64,000 bases of DNA, from positions 1 through 64,000 of the forward strand of contig VGXE01000006.1 in the NCBI GenBank assembly GCA_016873455.1, read 5' to 3'. Made by a program: the position numbers and the translations under genes. The notes below the pieces were generated by a model. It was not told the origin of the DNA. It did not search any database and was given only the letters and a program-made list of their open reading frames with translations. Shown here one piece after another: positions 1 through 8,509 of the stretch. The stretch is from Nitrospira sp. GTDB lineage: Bacteria; Nitrospirota; Nitrospiria; Nitrospirales; Nitrospiraceae. How positions within the stretch are numbered: the stretch's first letter is position 1; every line of letters starts with the position of its first letter.

Positions 1-402
1 GGAGGCCGCCGAACGATCGAGACCGACGAACTCCCAATCGGGGAACTCGCGGGCATAGAACGTCGTAAGAATGCCGACTCCACAGCCGAAATCGAGCACA
101 CGCCTGGCACTGCCGACGCGACTCACCACTTGAACCCCAATCGCAGCATAGTAATCGTATCGCTGACTGTACAAAACGGGAAGCACGGCCGGTTGGGCAG
201 TCAGGTCGTAGAATGCTACGTCTTCGCAGCGATCGCCGCTTCGTTTTCGTTCGGCTTGCACGAGGAGCTGATTCAGATCCGCGCGGGACAGCTGCCGCTC
301 TTGCCAGGCGAAATACTCGCGGTCGGTGGTGAATCGTCTGAGCCCCCACCAGGCGAGATGCTCATTGAGGGCCGCTCGTATCTCATCTGAAGGTGGAAAC
401 AT
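1..402 (-). CDS. Class I SAM-dependent methyltransferase, C-terminus missing (runs off the window)
   Basis: The minus-strand frame stays open from an ATG at 402 to the window edge (134 codons, no stop). Residues about 1-90 are helical and unlike any domain I know. Residues about 105-130 carry the SAM-binding motif I, VLDFGCGVGILT, followed by an acidic end of strand 2 (VGLDRS), which together define a class I (Rossmann) methyltransferase. The catalytic half and substrate-binding parts lie outside the window, so the substrate cannot be named. The upstream side holds a palindromic repeat rather than a recognisable promoter. Confidence 0.8.
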   Translation of the reverse strand, partial: MFPPSDEIRAALNEHLAWWGLRRFTTDREYFAWQERQLSRADLNQLLVQAERKRSGDRCEDVAFYDLTAQPAVLPVLYSQRYDYYAAIGVQVVSRVGSARRVLDFGCGVGILTTFYAREFPDWEFVGLDRSAAS

Positions 403-534
403 AGGGCATATAGCATATGGCGTATGGCACGAACTGAATGAAGAGCAGATGGCGGGGGAAAACAGGCGGCGTGTAATCCTTGTTGTCCGTGCTATAGGCC
501 ATTCGCCATACGCTCCCCCTCTGCAAGATGCGTT
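402..534. repeat. Intergenic imperfect inverted repeat, CATATGGCGTATGGC family
   Basis: The gap between the methyltransferase and the ProA-like gene holds two arms, 412-430 and 489-514. Read as inverted repeats they share the core AGCATATGGCG/AGCGTATGGCG and an ending in GGC...AC. A second, better matched copy of the same sequence lies at 29408-29484. No promoter or gene is evident here. Confidence 0.55.
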
Positions 535-1899
535 TCACGGTCTCTTGAGCATGATCGCGTCGAAATATGTCTCCGGCACTGGGTGTGGCAATCGCAACTG
601 TCCAGACCCGAACCCGACGTACTTCTCGCAGGTCAACTGTTCTAAGCCAATCGGTCCCTTCGCATGCAGGCGCGAGCCGCTGAGCCCGATATCGGCCCCC
701 ATGCCATAGCTCTCCCCCGCATTGAGCCTTGACGACGCGTTCACGAACACGGCTCCGGCATCGACTTCGCGTGTGAAGCGCATCGCCGATTCATACCGGG
801 TCGTCGTGATGACGGCGGTCAGGCATGGCCCGTACTCCGCAATGTGGGACAGTGCTTCGTCCAGCCCTTCCACCATTTTCACGGCCAATACGGGCCCTTG
901 GAACTGCGTGCGCCAATCGGTTTCCGTTGCCGGCACGATCGCGGTATGGCCGGTCATAGCCATCTGTCCCATCAGCGCGATCGTCTTGGGACACCCGCGC
1001 ACCTCGATCTTGAATTGGTCCAGCAGCCGGTTGATCAATGGAGGTAAGAACTGCCGCCCGATGACCTGCTGTACCAAAAGGGTGTCGAGCGAGTTGGCGG
1101 CTCCCGGCGCTTGCACTTTGGAATTGATCACGACGTTCTGGGCCAGGGGGATATCCGTATCGTCATCGACGTACAGCTGGGTGAGCCCGCCGTCATGGCA
1201 CAACACCGGCATCTTGGCCTGTTCCATGACTGTCTTACGAAGGCCGGACCCGCCTCGCGGGATGATGGCATCCAGACTCTTCGCCGACCGCATCAATTCA
1301 AGCGCGAGCTCCTTCTCAGGGCGATCGATCACAATCCAGGCGCCGGCCGGTACGCCGCACTGTGCCACCGCTTCCCGCAGAGATCGTTCAATTGCCTGGT
1401 GCGTCACACTCCATTCAGACGCGCCACGAAACACACAGAGGTTGCCCGACTTCACGCAGAGCGCGATTGATTCCACGGTCACCAGAGGAGTCAACTCAGA
1501 AATGACCCCGATCACCCCGATGGGCACCCGCACCCGTTCCACCTGAAATCCATCCGGCCGTTCCCATCTGGCGGTCACGGCGCCGACCGGATCGGGCAAA
1601 TCGGCAATCACCCGAAGCCGTTCAGCCATCTCTTTTATGGAGTCGGCCGTCATTCGCACACGCGCGACGGCGGCTTTCATCCGGTCCTTCTTCACATCGC
1701 CTTCAAAGGACTTTCCGACTGCATCGACGTCTTTCCCATTGGCCGCCAGAATGGCGCCGCCATCGGCCTCCAGCCGCTCCGCCATCGCCCGCAAAGCCTT
1801 ATCTTTGGCCGGTCCAGACAGCAGGGCCAACTGCCGCGCGATGCTCCGCGAATCTTTCAGCAACTTCTCGAGATACAATTTCACCGGAACGTCCGGCAT
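535..1899 (-). CDS. proA: ProA-family protein (glutamate-5-semialdehyde dehydrogenase-like) lacking the catalytic cysteine
   Basis: The family reduces gamma-glutamyl phosphate to glutamate semialdehyde with NADPH in proline synthesis. The 454 residues align over the full length with ProA: GVIGVI near 128-133, an IPRGGSGL block near 213-220, and a C-terminal block running from FVNASSRLNAG through LHAKGPIGLEQLT. In ProA the nucleophilic Cys sits in a P-x-T-C-N-T segment; here the matching segment reads PGAANS, with Ala268 (codon 1096-1098) in its place. The ESRPN motif is also changed, to ELTPL. The protein may be a non-catalytic paralogue or use another activity. The start has a GGGGTGAGGG-type ribosome site. 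Family sure, enzyme activity doubtful. Confidence 0.8.
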   Translation of the reverse strand: MPDVPVKLYLEKLLKDSRSIARQLALLSGPAKDKALRAMAERLEADGGAILAANGKDVDAVGKSFEGDVKKDRMKAAVARVRMTADSIKEMAERLRVIADLPDPVGAVTARWERPDGFQVERVRVPIGVIGVISELTPLVTVESIALCVKSGNLCVFRGASEWSVTHQAIERSLREAVAQCGVPAGAWIVIDRPEKELALELMRSAKSLDAIIPRGGSGLRKTVMEQAKMPVLCHDGGLTQLYVDDDTDIPLAQNVVINSKVQAPGAANSLDTLLVQQVIGRQFLPPLINRLLDQFKIEVRGCPKTIALMGQMAMTGHTAIVPATETDWRTQFQGPVLAVKMVEGLDEALSHIAEYGPCLTAVITTTRYESAMRFTREVDAGAVFVNASSRLNAGESYGMGADIGLSGSRLHAKGPIGLEQLTCEKYVGFGSGQLRLPHPVPETYFDAIMLKRP

Positions 1900-2115
1900 C
1901 CCTCACCCCCGTATTGCGTGAAACGTGACGCGTGTCTCGTCAAGAGGCGCATGACTGGCGACGCGGGCCTCACAAACGACGCAGGGCCGGACTATACCAC
2001 GCGATTTTTTCAGCAGTAAAGGCGACGAGACCGGTGAATACTCACTGTACAATCTCACTGGTGACCGGCAGCGACAGTAGAAACTCAGGAATCATGCGGG
2101 CTAGAATGCCTCCCC
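1900..2115. promoter_or_regulatory. Divergent gap with a TAGAAT -10 box for the gene at 2116
   Basis: A TAGAAT hexamer at 2102-2107 ends eight bases before the GTG at 2116, so a transcript from it would begin at or next to the start codon. No good -35 is seen 16-18 bases upstream. The left part (about 1913-1938) contains CGTGA/CGTCA short motifs resembling the repeats at 30891-30956. I see no gene in the gap. Confidence 0.4.
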
Positions 2116-3342
2116 GTGACACAGGACGACGCGCGCGCGCAATACAACTATTTGATGACGCTTTGCATCAGACGCGAAGAGGCCTTCGGCCCCCTCGCGC
2201 TGGCATTTCTCCGGGAGCCCGGCTTTGACCGGCTGGGCCTGACGGCGGAGGAGCAGTTCAATCTCTATATGGCCACGGCGGACGCCTTTGCCGCCGAACC
2301 GAAACGCTACGCCGCCAAGCTTGAATGTTTGCAGAAAGCCATCGAGATCCTCCCTCGCACAACGTTCCAGGACCCCGAGTTAACTCGGCATCTCCACCAA
2401 GCCATTCAGAAGACCGAAGCGGAGCTTGAGATTTACACCCAGGCCATGAAGGTGGCTCGTCCTCCTTCTTTGGGAGGCCAACGCCTCTTTGTGGAAACAG
2501 AAGTACCGGAATATTTTCTCGACCTAGCCCAGAAACGCGCCGGCAGCTACTATCAAAACAAGTATCGAGTCTCCGCCGAGGCGAAGACCGCACAGCACTT
2601 CGGCGGTACGCATAGACGGTTTGACCCTGACAATCCGGCCATCCAACATGAATATCCCGGTGCCTGTGCCCCCTTTATGGCGGCGCGAGCACATGGGTTT
2701 CATCTGCTACTGCCATTCGATTTGAAGATCAGCCGCAAGCCGGATGATCCGCTCGACGGCGGGGTGAGAATCTTCTACGCCAAACTCGGCTATTCCTATC
2801 CGCTGCGCTACGACATGGGCAAACTCTGTGGCTACCACGATGGACGAATGCTCGATGTCGCCTTGGACGACCCGCATCTCCTGTTCGTCTCCGTGTCCGC
2901 CATCAAGGAACCAGAGTTTCGATTTATCCCGCAGGACCGGGAACCGGACATACCGGACGACTTGGCCTATCCCTTGGCCCTGTTGAAGACGGTCGGATCA
3001 CTGGGGCCCTTCATCCAAGTGAGTTGCAAATTCAAGATTTGGTTCGATGCCTCAATGGTCTCGTTGCTGATCCAGGGTGCGCCGGACCTGGCCGACTACG
3101 GACTCAGCGGCGCCACGGGACTCATGACCCGCACCTATGCCTCCGACCGAGTCGAAGCCTACGCCGAATCCTCCCGCCAACCCTGGCAAGAAGGCTTGAG
3201 CTACAATTTCATCAACCTGCATCTGGGCTTGCTGCCCGGCATCGAAAGCGCCACTATTCCCTTCAACACGCCGATCTTTACCCTGTACCCGGTCCTGAAC
3301 CGACAGACCTACACAATGCAAGAACGCCCGGAGGCTCTATGA
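2116..3342 (+). CDS. Conserved-looking protein of unknown function, 408 aa
   Basis: I do not recognise this family. The N-terminal 120 residues are predicted helical, with spacing like a TPR or helical-hairpin segment (LTAEEQFNLYMATADAF, KLECLQKAIEILP). The remainder is mixed alpha/beta, with many aromatic residues and no signal peptide or membrane segment. The GTG start at 2116 is chosen because a -10 box lies just upstream and the helical segment begins there. The stop overlaps the next start by four bases (ATGA), so it is translationally coupled to the nitrobindin-like gene; the two probably act together. Confidence 0.7.
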   Translation: MTQDDARAQYNYLMTLCIRREEAFGPLALAFLREPGFDRLGLTAEEQFNLYMATADAFAAEPKRYAAKLECLQKAIEILPRTTFQDPELTRHLHQAIQKTEAELEIYTQAMKVARPPSLGGQRLFVETEVPEYFLDLAQKRAGSYYQNKYRVSAEAKTAQHFGGTHRRFDPDNPAIQHEYPGACAPFMAARAHGFHLLLPFDLKISRKPDDPLDGGVRIFYAKLGYSYPLRYDMGKLCGYHDGRMLDVALDDPHLLFVSVSAIKEPEFRFIPQDREPDIPDDLAYPLALLKTVGSLGPFIQVSCKFKIWFDASMVSLLIQGAPDLADYGLSGATGLMTRTYASDRVEAYAESSRQPWQEGLSYNFINLHLGLLPGIESATIPFNTPIFTLYPVLNRQTYTMQERPEAL

Positions 3343-3905
3343 ATTCTGAACAGATCAAGCAACTCGGTCCGTTGGCAACGCTGGCTGGCGTATGGGAGGG
3401 AGATAAGGGGGCGGATGTCGCGCCGTCAGACGATCGGGGAACGGAGCGAAACGCGTTTCGCGAGCGGATTACCTTTGAGCCGATCAGCCCCGTGCGCAAT
3501 CACGAGCAGGTCTTACATGGCTTGCGCTACGCCACGGTGGCGCGGCGAATCGGTGAAACCGATCCCTTCCATGAAGAAGTGGGCTACTGGCTCTGGGATC
3601 CGGGAGAGCGTCAAGTTTTGCGCTGCTTCATCGTGCCGCGCGGAGTAGCAGTGATTGCCGGCGGCACGGCGGAAACGACGGCTACACGCTTTACCCTGCT
3701 GGCGGAGGCGGGGTCGGAGACCTATGGGATTTGCTCGAACCGGTTTCTCGACAAAGAGTTTAAGACCGTGCGGTACGAGTTGACCGTAACTCTCCTGGAC
3801 CAAAACCGCTTCCACTACAAAGAGGACACCCAACTCCGCATGCCGGGAAAGCCTGATCTGTTTCACCACACCGACGAGAACACGCTCACGCGGGTAACAG
3901 GCTAG
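3339..3905 (+). CDS. Nitrobindin/THAP4-like beta-barrel protein (possible haem binder)
   Basis: 188 residues. The opening LGPLATLAGVWEGDKG, then a QVLHGLRYATV strand, then HEEVGYWLWD fit the pattern of the FABP-like haem-binding family (LxxLxGxWxGxG ... Y ... HxExGxW) found in nitrobindins. Known members bind ferric haem and isomerise peroxynitrite or bind NO; several bacterial members have no known role. The distal part contains LFHHTDEN, where a His could serve as a haem ligand, but this is inference. It starts inside the stop of the preceding unknown gene (four-base overlap) and its 3' end converges on the transporter gene 24 bases away. Confidence 0.55.
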   Translation: MNSEQIKQLGPLATLAGVWEGDKGADVAPSDDRGTERNAFRERITFEPISPVRNHEQVLHGLRYATVARRIGETDPFHEEVGYWLWDPGERQVLRCFIVPRGVAVIAGGTAETTATRFTLLAEAGSETYGICSNRFLDKEFKTVRYELTVTLLDQNRFHYKEDTQLRMPGKPDLFHHTDENTLTRVTG

Positions 3906-3929
3906 TGCACATGCATCTCACTACTGTTT

Positions 3930-5228
3930 CTAGTTGTGACTGGGCCCCCTATTCGGCACCATTTGCTCCTTCCGCCTAGCCAGCACACCAGCCAGCCAGG
4001 CCCAAAGGAGCATCAACGGTACCAACGCCCACGCGATGTGGGTGGTCGTCGCCCCTAGCGCTTTCACGCCCGTAATCAGCCACGCGGTCGATGCGTCGCC
4101 GCCACGTGAGACAGCTGTGTCGATAAAGTTCTTCGCCTTGTACTTCTCTTCGCGAGTCAGGACGGTAAACAGGACTTCGCGCGACGGTTTGGACAAGGCA
4201 TACTCCCCCACCCTGCGCAGAACCGAGAAGACAACATAGACGGCCAGTGTCGGCCAGAGGGCGATGCCCAAGAATCCCGCCACACTGATCGCGGGAAGAA
4301 ACACGAGACCTGCCACCAGACCAAGCCTGCGAATGACCCGATTCGTCATGAAGAGCTGAGTCAGCCACGTCAATGAACTGGTTACAAAATCGAGAGTGGA
4401 AAAGAAACGGGTGCGCGCTTCCGGTTGATCGAGATATTCCGAGACCAGACGGGTCTGCTCAAGGTAAAGAAACGTGGCCGTCATCGTGAGCAGCGCCAGG
4501 TACCCACAGATCCCCAGCAAATAGGGCGATGCACAGGTCAGCCGCACTCCCGCCAGAAAGCTCCCCTTGAGGGGATCGCCTGGATGAGGTTGATGGTGCG
4601 CAGACCGTTCTCCGCCCCATCGCTCAAGTCGGGTAATGCAGCCCAGGCACAGCACGAGGAAGACCGCCGAGGCCAGCATCAGCACCGGGATCGGGAGCAC
4701 GAACGTCAACCCCGTGGTAAGGAGAGGACCGAGCAACGCGCCGCTGCTCCCTCCCGCGGCAATGATCCCGAACAACCGCGCCCCCTGCTCCGGCGAAAAC
4801 AGATCGTCCATGAAACTCCAAAACACGGAGACCACGAACAGATTGAACACCGACAGCCACACAAAAAAACCACGGGCGATCCATTCGGGAGAGACATGAC
4901 TGGTCATCAAGGCATAGAACGCCAGCAGATTGGTGATGAAGAAGGCATAGACCGTCAACAACAGCCGATACCGTGAACAGCGCGCGGACACCCATCCAAA
5001 AAGCGGGGTCGCCGCCAACATGGTCAGGAAGGTCCCCGTCATCATCCAGGGAAGATTCTGGATGCCGCCTTCGATGGCCATTTCATCTCGAACAGGACGG
5101 AGGATGGAATAGCCGCAGAGGAGACAGAAAAAATAGGCGAAGGCCCAGGCCAAGGGGACGACTTCTTCCCGCTTGGCTCCCAGAAAGACGGCACACCGGG
5201 TAATGACAGCGTGATCCGGTTCAGCCAT
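3930..5228 (-). CDS. Tlc-type (NTP/NDP exchange-like) MFS membrane transporter
   Basis: A 432-residue, very hydrophobic protein with about 11-12 membrane segments. The RPVRDEM motif after the first segment (CGYSILRPVRDEM) is typical of the bacterial relatives of ATP/ADP translocases. True NTP/NDP exchangers are known from intracellular parasites and plastids; free-living bacteria carry this shorter branch, whose substrate is unknown to me. I prefer the ATG at 5228; a GTG at 5258 would add ten residues (no good ribosome site at either). It is divergent from the threonine aldolase gene. Confidence 0.7.
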   Translation of the reverse strand: MAEPDHAVITRCAVFLGAKREEVVPLAWAFAYFFCLLCGYSILRPVRDEMAIEGGIQNLPWMMTGTFLTMLAATPLFGWVSARCSRYRLLLTVYAFFITNLLAFYALMTSHVSPEWIARGFFVWLSVFNLFVVSVFWSFMDDLFSPEQGARLFGIIAAGGSSGALLGPLLTTGLTFVLPIPVLMLASAVFLVLCLGCITRLERWGGERSAHHQPHPGDPLKGSFLAGVRLTCASPYLLGICGYLALLTMTATFLYLEQTRLVSEYLDQPEARTRFFSTLDFVTSSLTWLTQLFMTNRVIRRLGLVAGLVFLPAISVAGFLGIALWPTLAVYVVFSVLRRVGEYALSKPSREVLFTVLTREEKYKAKNFIDTAVSRGGDASTAWLITGVKALGATTTHIAWALVPLMLLWAWLAGVLARRKEQMVPNRGPSHN

Positions 5229-5278
5229 GAAAACGGAGTGTACCAGGTATGACTTCACCTGCCACGGGAATAATCTGC

Positions 5279-5284
5279 TAGAAT
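5279..5284 (+). promoter_or_regulatory. Candidate -10 box (TAGAAT) for threonine aldolase
   Basis: TAGAATGCG at 5279 lies about 38 bases before the ATG at 5323, in the divergent gap shared with the transporter gene. No convincing -35 is present. Confidence 0.35.
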
Positions 5285-5322
5285 GCGCCCGGCCAATCGT
5301 AGGCTTCTAGGGACATCCGCGC

Positions 5323-6354
5323 ATGATCGACCTTCGCAGCGATACGGTCACCGTGCCCACCGATGGGATGAGAAAAGCCATGGCCCGCGCCGCGGTGGGT
5401 GACGACGTGTACGGAGAAGATCCTACCGTCAACAGGCTGCAAGACATGGTGGCCTCCCTACTCGGCAAGCGCTTTGCCCTCTTCGTTCCCTCCGGCACCA
5501 TGGCAAACCAGCTCGCGATCCGGTCGCAAACCCAGCCGGGCCAGGAAGTGATTGTCGAAGGGACCAGCCACATTATCCGATACGAGCAGGGGGCTGCCGG
5601 TGCGCTCGCGGGCGTACAGCTCCATTGGGTGCCGGGCGAACGGGGCATCATGAACGCGGAGCAGGTCGAGACCGCGATCAGACCCAAGGATCCCCATAGT
5701 ATCCCCACGGCACTCATCTGCCTGGAAAACACACACAACGCCGGCGGCGGAACCATCTATCCCCTCTCGACGATCGAAAAGATTCGGACCGTTGCCGTCA
5801 AACACGGCATTCCGATGCATCTTGACGGCGCCCGGCTGATGAATGCCGTGGCCGCCACGACACTGCCTCCCGCTGCCTATGCCCAGCACTTTGAAACCGT
5901 GTCCATGTGCCTCTCCAAAGGCCTCGGCGCGCCGGTAGGATCGTTACTCGTTTCCAGCGATCAGCAAATCATCGATCGTGTCCGACGCTTTCGGCGCATG
6001 TACGGAGGCGCCATGCGGCAAGCGGGCATCCTCGCCGCCGCAGGCATCTACGCGCTGGAACACCACATCACACGCCTGACGGAAGACCACACGCACGCAA
6101 AGAAACTGGCCCGCCAGCTTCAGCAAATCCCGTCGGTCCTGGTGACGCCGCAACATGTCGAAACCAATATCGTGATCTTTCAGATCAACGACCAGCGGCG
6201 TTCGCCCGCCGAAATCGTCGCCGCGTTGAAACAAGAAGGCGTGCTCGTCAACGCGATCGGTGGGGCGAGTTACCGAGCCGTCACTCACCTCAATATCTCC
6301 TCGAAACAGATCGACGAAGCCGGCGCCGTGTTCGCCCGTGTGCTCATCTCGTAG
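5323..6354 (+). CDS. ltaE: Low-specificity L-threonine aldolase
   Basis: PLP-dependent enzyme that splits L-threonine or allo-threonine into glycine and acetaldehyde in the cytoplasm. The 343 residues match the family from end to end: [17 protein letters not shown] at the start, [12 protein letters not shown], the cofactor-contacting [13 protein letters not shown] near 52-64, ENTHNAGGG near 135-143, [10 protein letters not shown] near 166-175 and the PLP lysine in [12 protein letters not shown] near 199. Length is normal for the family. A TAGAAT box sits upstream and the gene appears to be monocistronic; the next gene has its own strong promoter. Confidence 0.95.
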   Translation: MIDLRSDTVTVPTDGMRKAMARAAVGDDVYGEDPTVNRLQDMVASLLGKRFALFVPSGTMANQLAIRSQTQPGQEVIVEGTSHIIRYEQGAAGALAGVQLHWVPGERGIMNAEQVETAIRPKDPHSIPTALICLENTHNAGGGTIYPLSTIEKIRTVAVKHGIPMHLDGARLMNAVAATTLPPAAYAQHFETVSMCLSKGLGAPVGSLLVSSDQQIIDRVRRFRRMYGGAMRQAGILAAAGIYALEHHITRLTEDHTHAKKLARQLQQIPSVLVTPQHVETNIVIFQINDQRRSPAEIVAALKQEGVLVNAIGGASYRAVTHLNISSKQIDEAGAVFARVLIS

Positions 6355-6378
6355 CCCCCTCGCACGCACTCTGTCGCA

Positions 6379-6407
6379 TTGACACCACTGGCCACCCCAC
6401 ATAGAAT
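6379..6407 (+). promoter_or_regulatory. Near-consensus sigma-70 promoter
   Basis: TTGACA at 6379-6384, a 17-base spacer and TAGAAT at 6402-6407. Transcription would begin near 6414, about 20 bases before the ATG at 6435. It is one of the two clearest promoters of the window. Confidence 0.7.
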
Positions 6408-6434
6408 GCCCGCGACTGATCGAAAGGGAACGCC

Positions 6435-6662
6435 ATGTCTCTACAAGTGGTCACGTTTCAGCACATCAGCAAGATTCTCGACGTCACCGATGCGCTCGGA
6501 CTGAATCGAGAGTGGGTGGAAATCCCCTTGTCTCCGGAAGATCCAGGGGTGGTTCGCCGATTGGCCAATGGCAAACTCGAAATCGTCGTGGATGCGGAAC
6601 AGCCGTTCGACCAATGGCTCATTAGCCTTCCCGGCCTCATTCAACACACCCAGGTCTCGTGA
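6435..6662 (+). CDS. Small unknown protein, 75 aa, coupled to a nucleotidyltransferase
   Basis: An ATG at 6435 with GAAAGGGAA upstream, directly behind a strong promoter. The product (75 aa, acidic, no membrane segment) has no motif I recognise. Its stop (TGA 6660-6662) shares a base with the ATG of the next gene, so the two are translated together and the small protein may be a partner or regulator of the nucleotidyltransferase. Confidence 0.65.
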   Translation: MSLQVVTFQHISKILDVTDALGLNREWVEIPLSPEDPGVVRRLANGKLEIVVDAEQPFDQWLISLPGLIQHTQVS

Positions 6663-7447
6663 TGGATTCGAACTCAACCGCCAGCCTGCCCACACGCGAG
6701 GAACTCAACGCTGAACTCATCGCCGTACCGGAACCGCCGGAGCAACCGGAAACGCCGCCGCCCCCTGGTTTCGAAGACGGTCTCGACGTGGCCCTGCGGC
6801 ACGTGAAGGGCCGGCGCGGCGGCGATTTGGTCGGCATCATCCTGGTGGGGTCTGGCGCACGGCGCGCCATCACGCCCCATAGCGATGTCGATCTGATCGC
6901 TCTGGTGAAAGGCGACATCGACGGCCATGAAATCCTTCGAGTCGGCGAACGTCTCCTGGACATCCGCTACCATGGCTACAGGTCCGTTGAAGACGAACTT
7001 GCCCATTCACTCCGGCTCCCGTCGCTCCTCCGCAAAGGACGTGTCCTGTTCGACCATGAGGGGGTTACCGCGCAGTTACTCGAAAAGGCCAACCAGCGTT
7101 TTCGCCAAGGCCCCCAACCGGCCTCGATCAACGAACAAATTCGCCTGAAAGCCTCCTGTTATCACTGGCTGGGCAAGGCAGAAGACCTCACGGACAAACC
7201 AGGCACCGCCCAATACCTGCTGACCCTGTTCTATGAGGATTGCATCCTGGCATTCTTCAGGCTGGGAGGCTATTGGCTGACGGCTCCGGTAGACGTTCAC
7301 CGGTTCATGTTTTCTCGCGAACCGGCGCTTGCCGACCTGGCCGGTCAGTACCTCAATGCCACGACCCTGACCGACCGGCTCAACTTTGGCCGGCAATTTG
7401 CCGATCTCCTCTTCAAGGACATCCCAAACCCCGCTCGCATTGACTGA
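6662..7447 (+). CDS. MNT-type nucleotidyltransferase domain protein with C-terminal helical domain
   Basis: 261 residues. After a proline-rich acidic N-terminus, residues about 60-85 read GSGARRAITPHSDVDLI, the G-S-x10-D-x-D motif of the polymerase-beta nucleotidyltransferase superfamily; a third acidic residue follows in LLDIRYHG. The C-terminal part (about 150-255) is all-helical, with KASCYHWLGKAED and TLFYEDCILAFFRLGG, similar in look to the HEPN or substrate-binding helical domains that accompany MNT domains. Known relatives add AMP to proteins, antibiotics or HEPN toxins; which of these applies is unknown. Coupled to the 75-aa protein before it. Confidence 0.7.
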   Translation: MDSNSTASLPTREELNAELIAVPEPPEQPETPPPPGFEDGLDVALRHVKGRRGGDLVGIILVGSGARRAITPHSDVDLIALVKGDIDGHEILRVGERLLDIRYHGYRSVEDELAHSLRLPSLLRKGRVLFDHEGVTAQLLEKANQRFRQGPQPASINEQIRLKASCYHWLGKAEDLTDKPGTAQYLLTLFYEDCILAFFRLGGYWLTAPVDVHRFMFSREPALADLAGQYLNATTLTDRLNFGRQFADLLFKDIPNPARID

Positions 7448-7586
7448 GGGGGCTGGATCGGTCCGACCCGTGTATAACCCGGGGAACGAGTTCGACCAGG
7501 CACACGATTCACGGAGCATGCGACCGGCCAGACTGTCGCCGGCCGGCATGTCTCCATCACATTGGTCTACACACCAAGGAGCCGTT

Positions 7587-8480
7587 ATGGAGCTGGGATT
7601 TATCGGGCTTGGCAAAATGGGCATGAACATGGTCACCCGTCTGCGTCGGGACCAGCACCGGGTGGTGGTCTTCGACCGTTCGACCGATCTCGTCAAGCAG
7701 GCGGAGGGCCAAGGCTGTATCACCGCATCGTCGTTGACCGATCTGGTCAGCAAACTCAGTGCGCCTCGCGCAGTCTGGATCATGGTGCCCTCCGGTGCCC
7801 CAACGGAAGAAACCGTCCAGGCGGTCGCGGCCCTGCTGAAGCCGGGCGACACCATCATCGACGGCGGAAACACCCGGTTTCACGATGATGTACGGCGCGC
7901 CGCCGAGCTCAAGAAGTCAGGCCTTTATTATGTCGACGCCGGCACGAGCGGCGGCATCTGGGGTCTGAAAATCGGGTACTGCCTGATGGTCGGGGGCGAC
8001 GAGGCGCCGGTGAAACGGCTGGAGCCGGTGTTCAAGACCCTGGCGCCGGAACAGGGCTGGGCCCACGTCGGTGCCGTCGGCGCCGGACACTACGTGAAGA
8101 TGGTCCACAATGGGATCGAGTACAGCATGATGCAAGGCTATGCCGAAGGTTTCGAATTGATGTCGAAGAGCGAATACAAACTCGATCTGGCGCGCATCGC
8201 CGACCTCTGGATGCACGGCAGCGTCGTCCGCTCGTGGCTACTCGAGCTGGCGGCCGGCGCGCTCAAAGACGATCAAAAACTGGAAAAATTGAAAGGGTAC
8301 GTGCAAGATTCCGGTGAGGGTCGTTGGATGATCGCAGATGCGATTGAAAAAGATGTGCCCGTACCAACGCTCACGACGGCGCTTTTCACCCGATTCCGAT
8401 CGAGGCAGGACGAGTCATTCGCGGAAAAGATGCTGGCGGCGTTGCGAAACGCATTTGGCGGCCATTCCGTCAGACGATAG
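7587..8480 (+). CDS. gnd: 6-phosphogluconate dehydrogenase, decarboxylating (short type)
   Basis: Oxidises 6-phosphogluconate to ribulose 5-phosphate and CO2 in the oxidative pentose phosphate pathway. At 297 residues it belongs to the short, usually NAD-preferring form rather than the 470-residue NADP form. MELGFIGLGKMGMNM is the Rossmann loop, IIDGGNTRFHDD follows, and VDAGTSGGIWGL plus GAGHYVKMVHNGIEY carry the substrate lysine and glutamate. An AAGGAG site precedes the ATG at 7587. zwf follows after 29 bases, so the two enzymes of the oxidative branch are made together; the lactonase gene is not in this window. Confidence 0.93.
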   Translation: MELGFIGLGKMGMNMVTRLRRDQHRVVVFDRSTDLVKQAEGQGCITASSLTDLVSKLSAPRAVWIMVPSGAPTEETVQAVAALLKPGDTIIDGGNTRFHDDVRRAAELKKSGLYYVDAGTSGGIWGLKIGYCLMVGGDEAPVKRLEPVFKTLAPEQGWAHVGAVGAGHYVKMVHNGIEYSMMQGYAEGFELMSKSEYKLDLARIADLWMHGSVVRSWLLELAAGALKDDQKLEKLKGYVQDSGEGRWMIADAIEKDVPVPTLTTALFTRFRSRQDESFAEKMLAALRNAFGGHSVRR

Positions 8481-8509
8481 TCACACATCAACTTCACTAG
8501 GACACAACG

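Noticed and set aside
722-1546. A 274-residue open frame on the plus strand across the ProA-like gene
   Set aside because: It is the antisense shadow of a full-length family match; product is Arg/Ser/Thr-rich with no motif.
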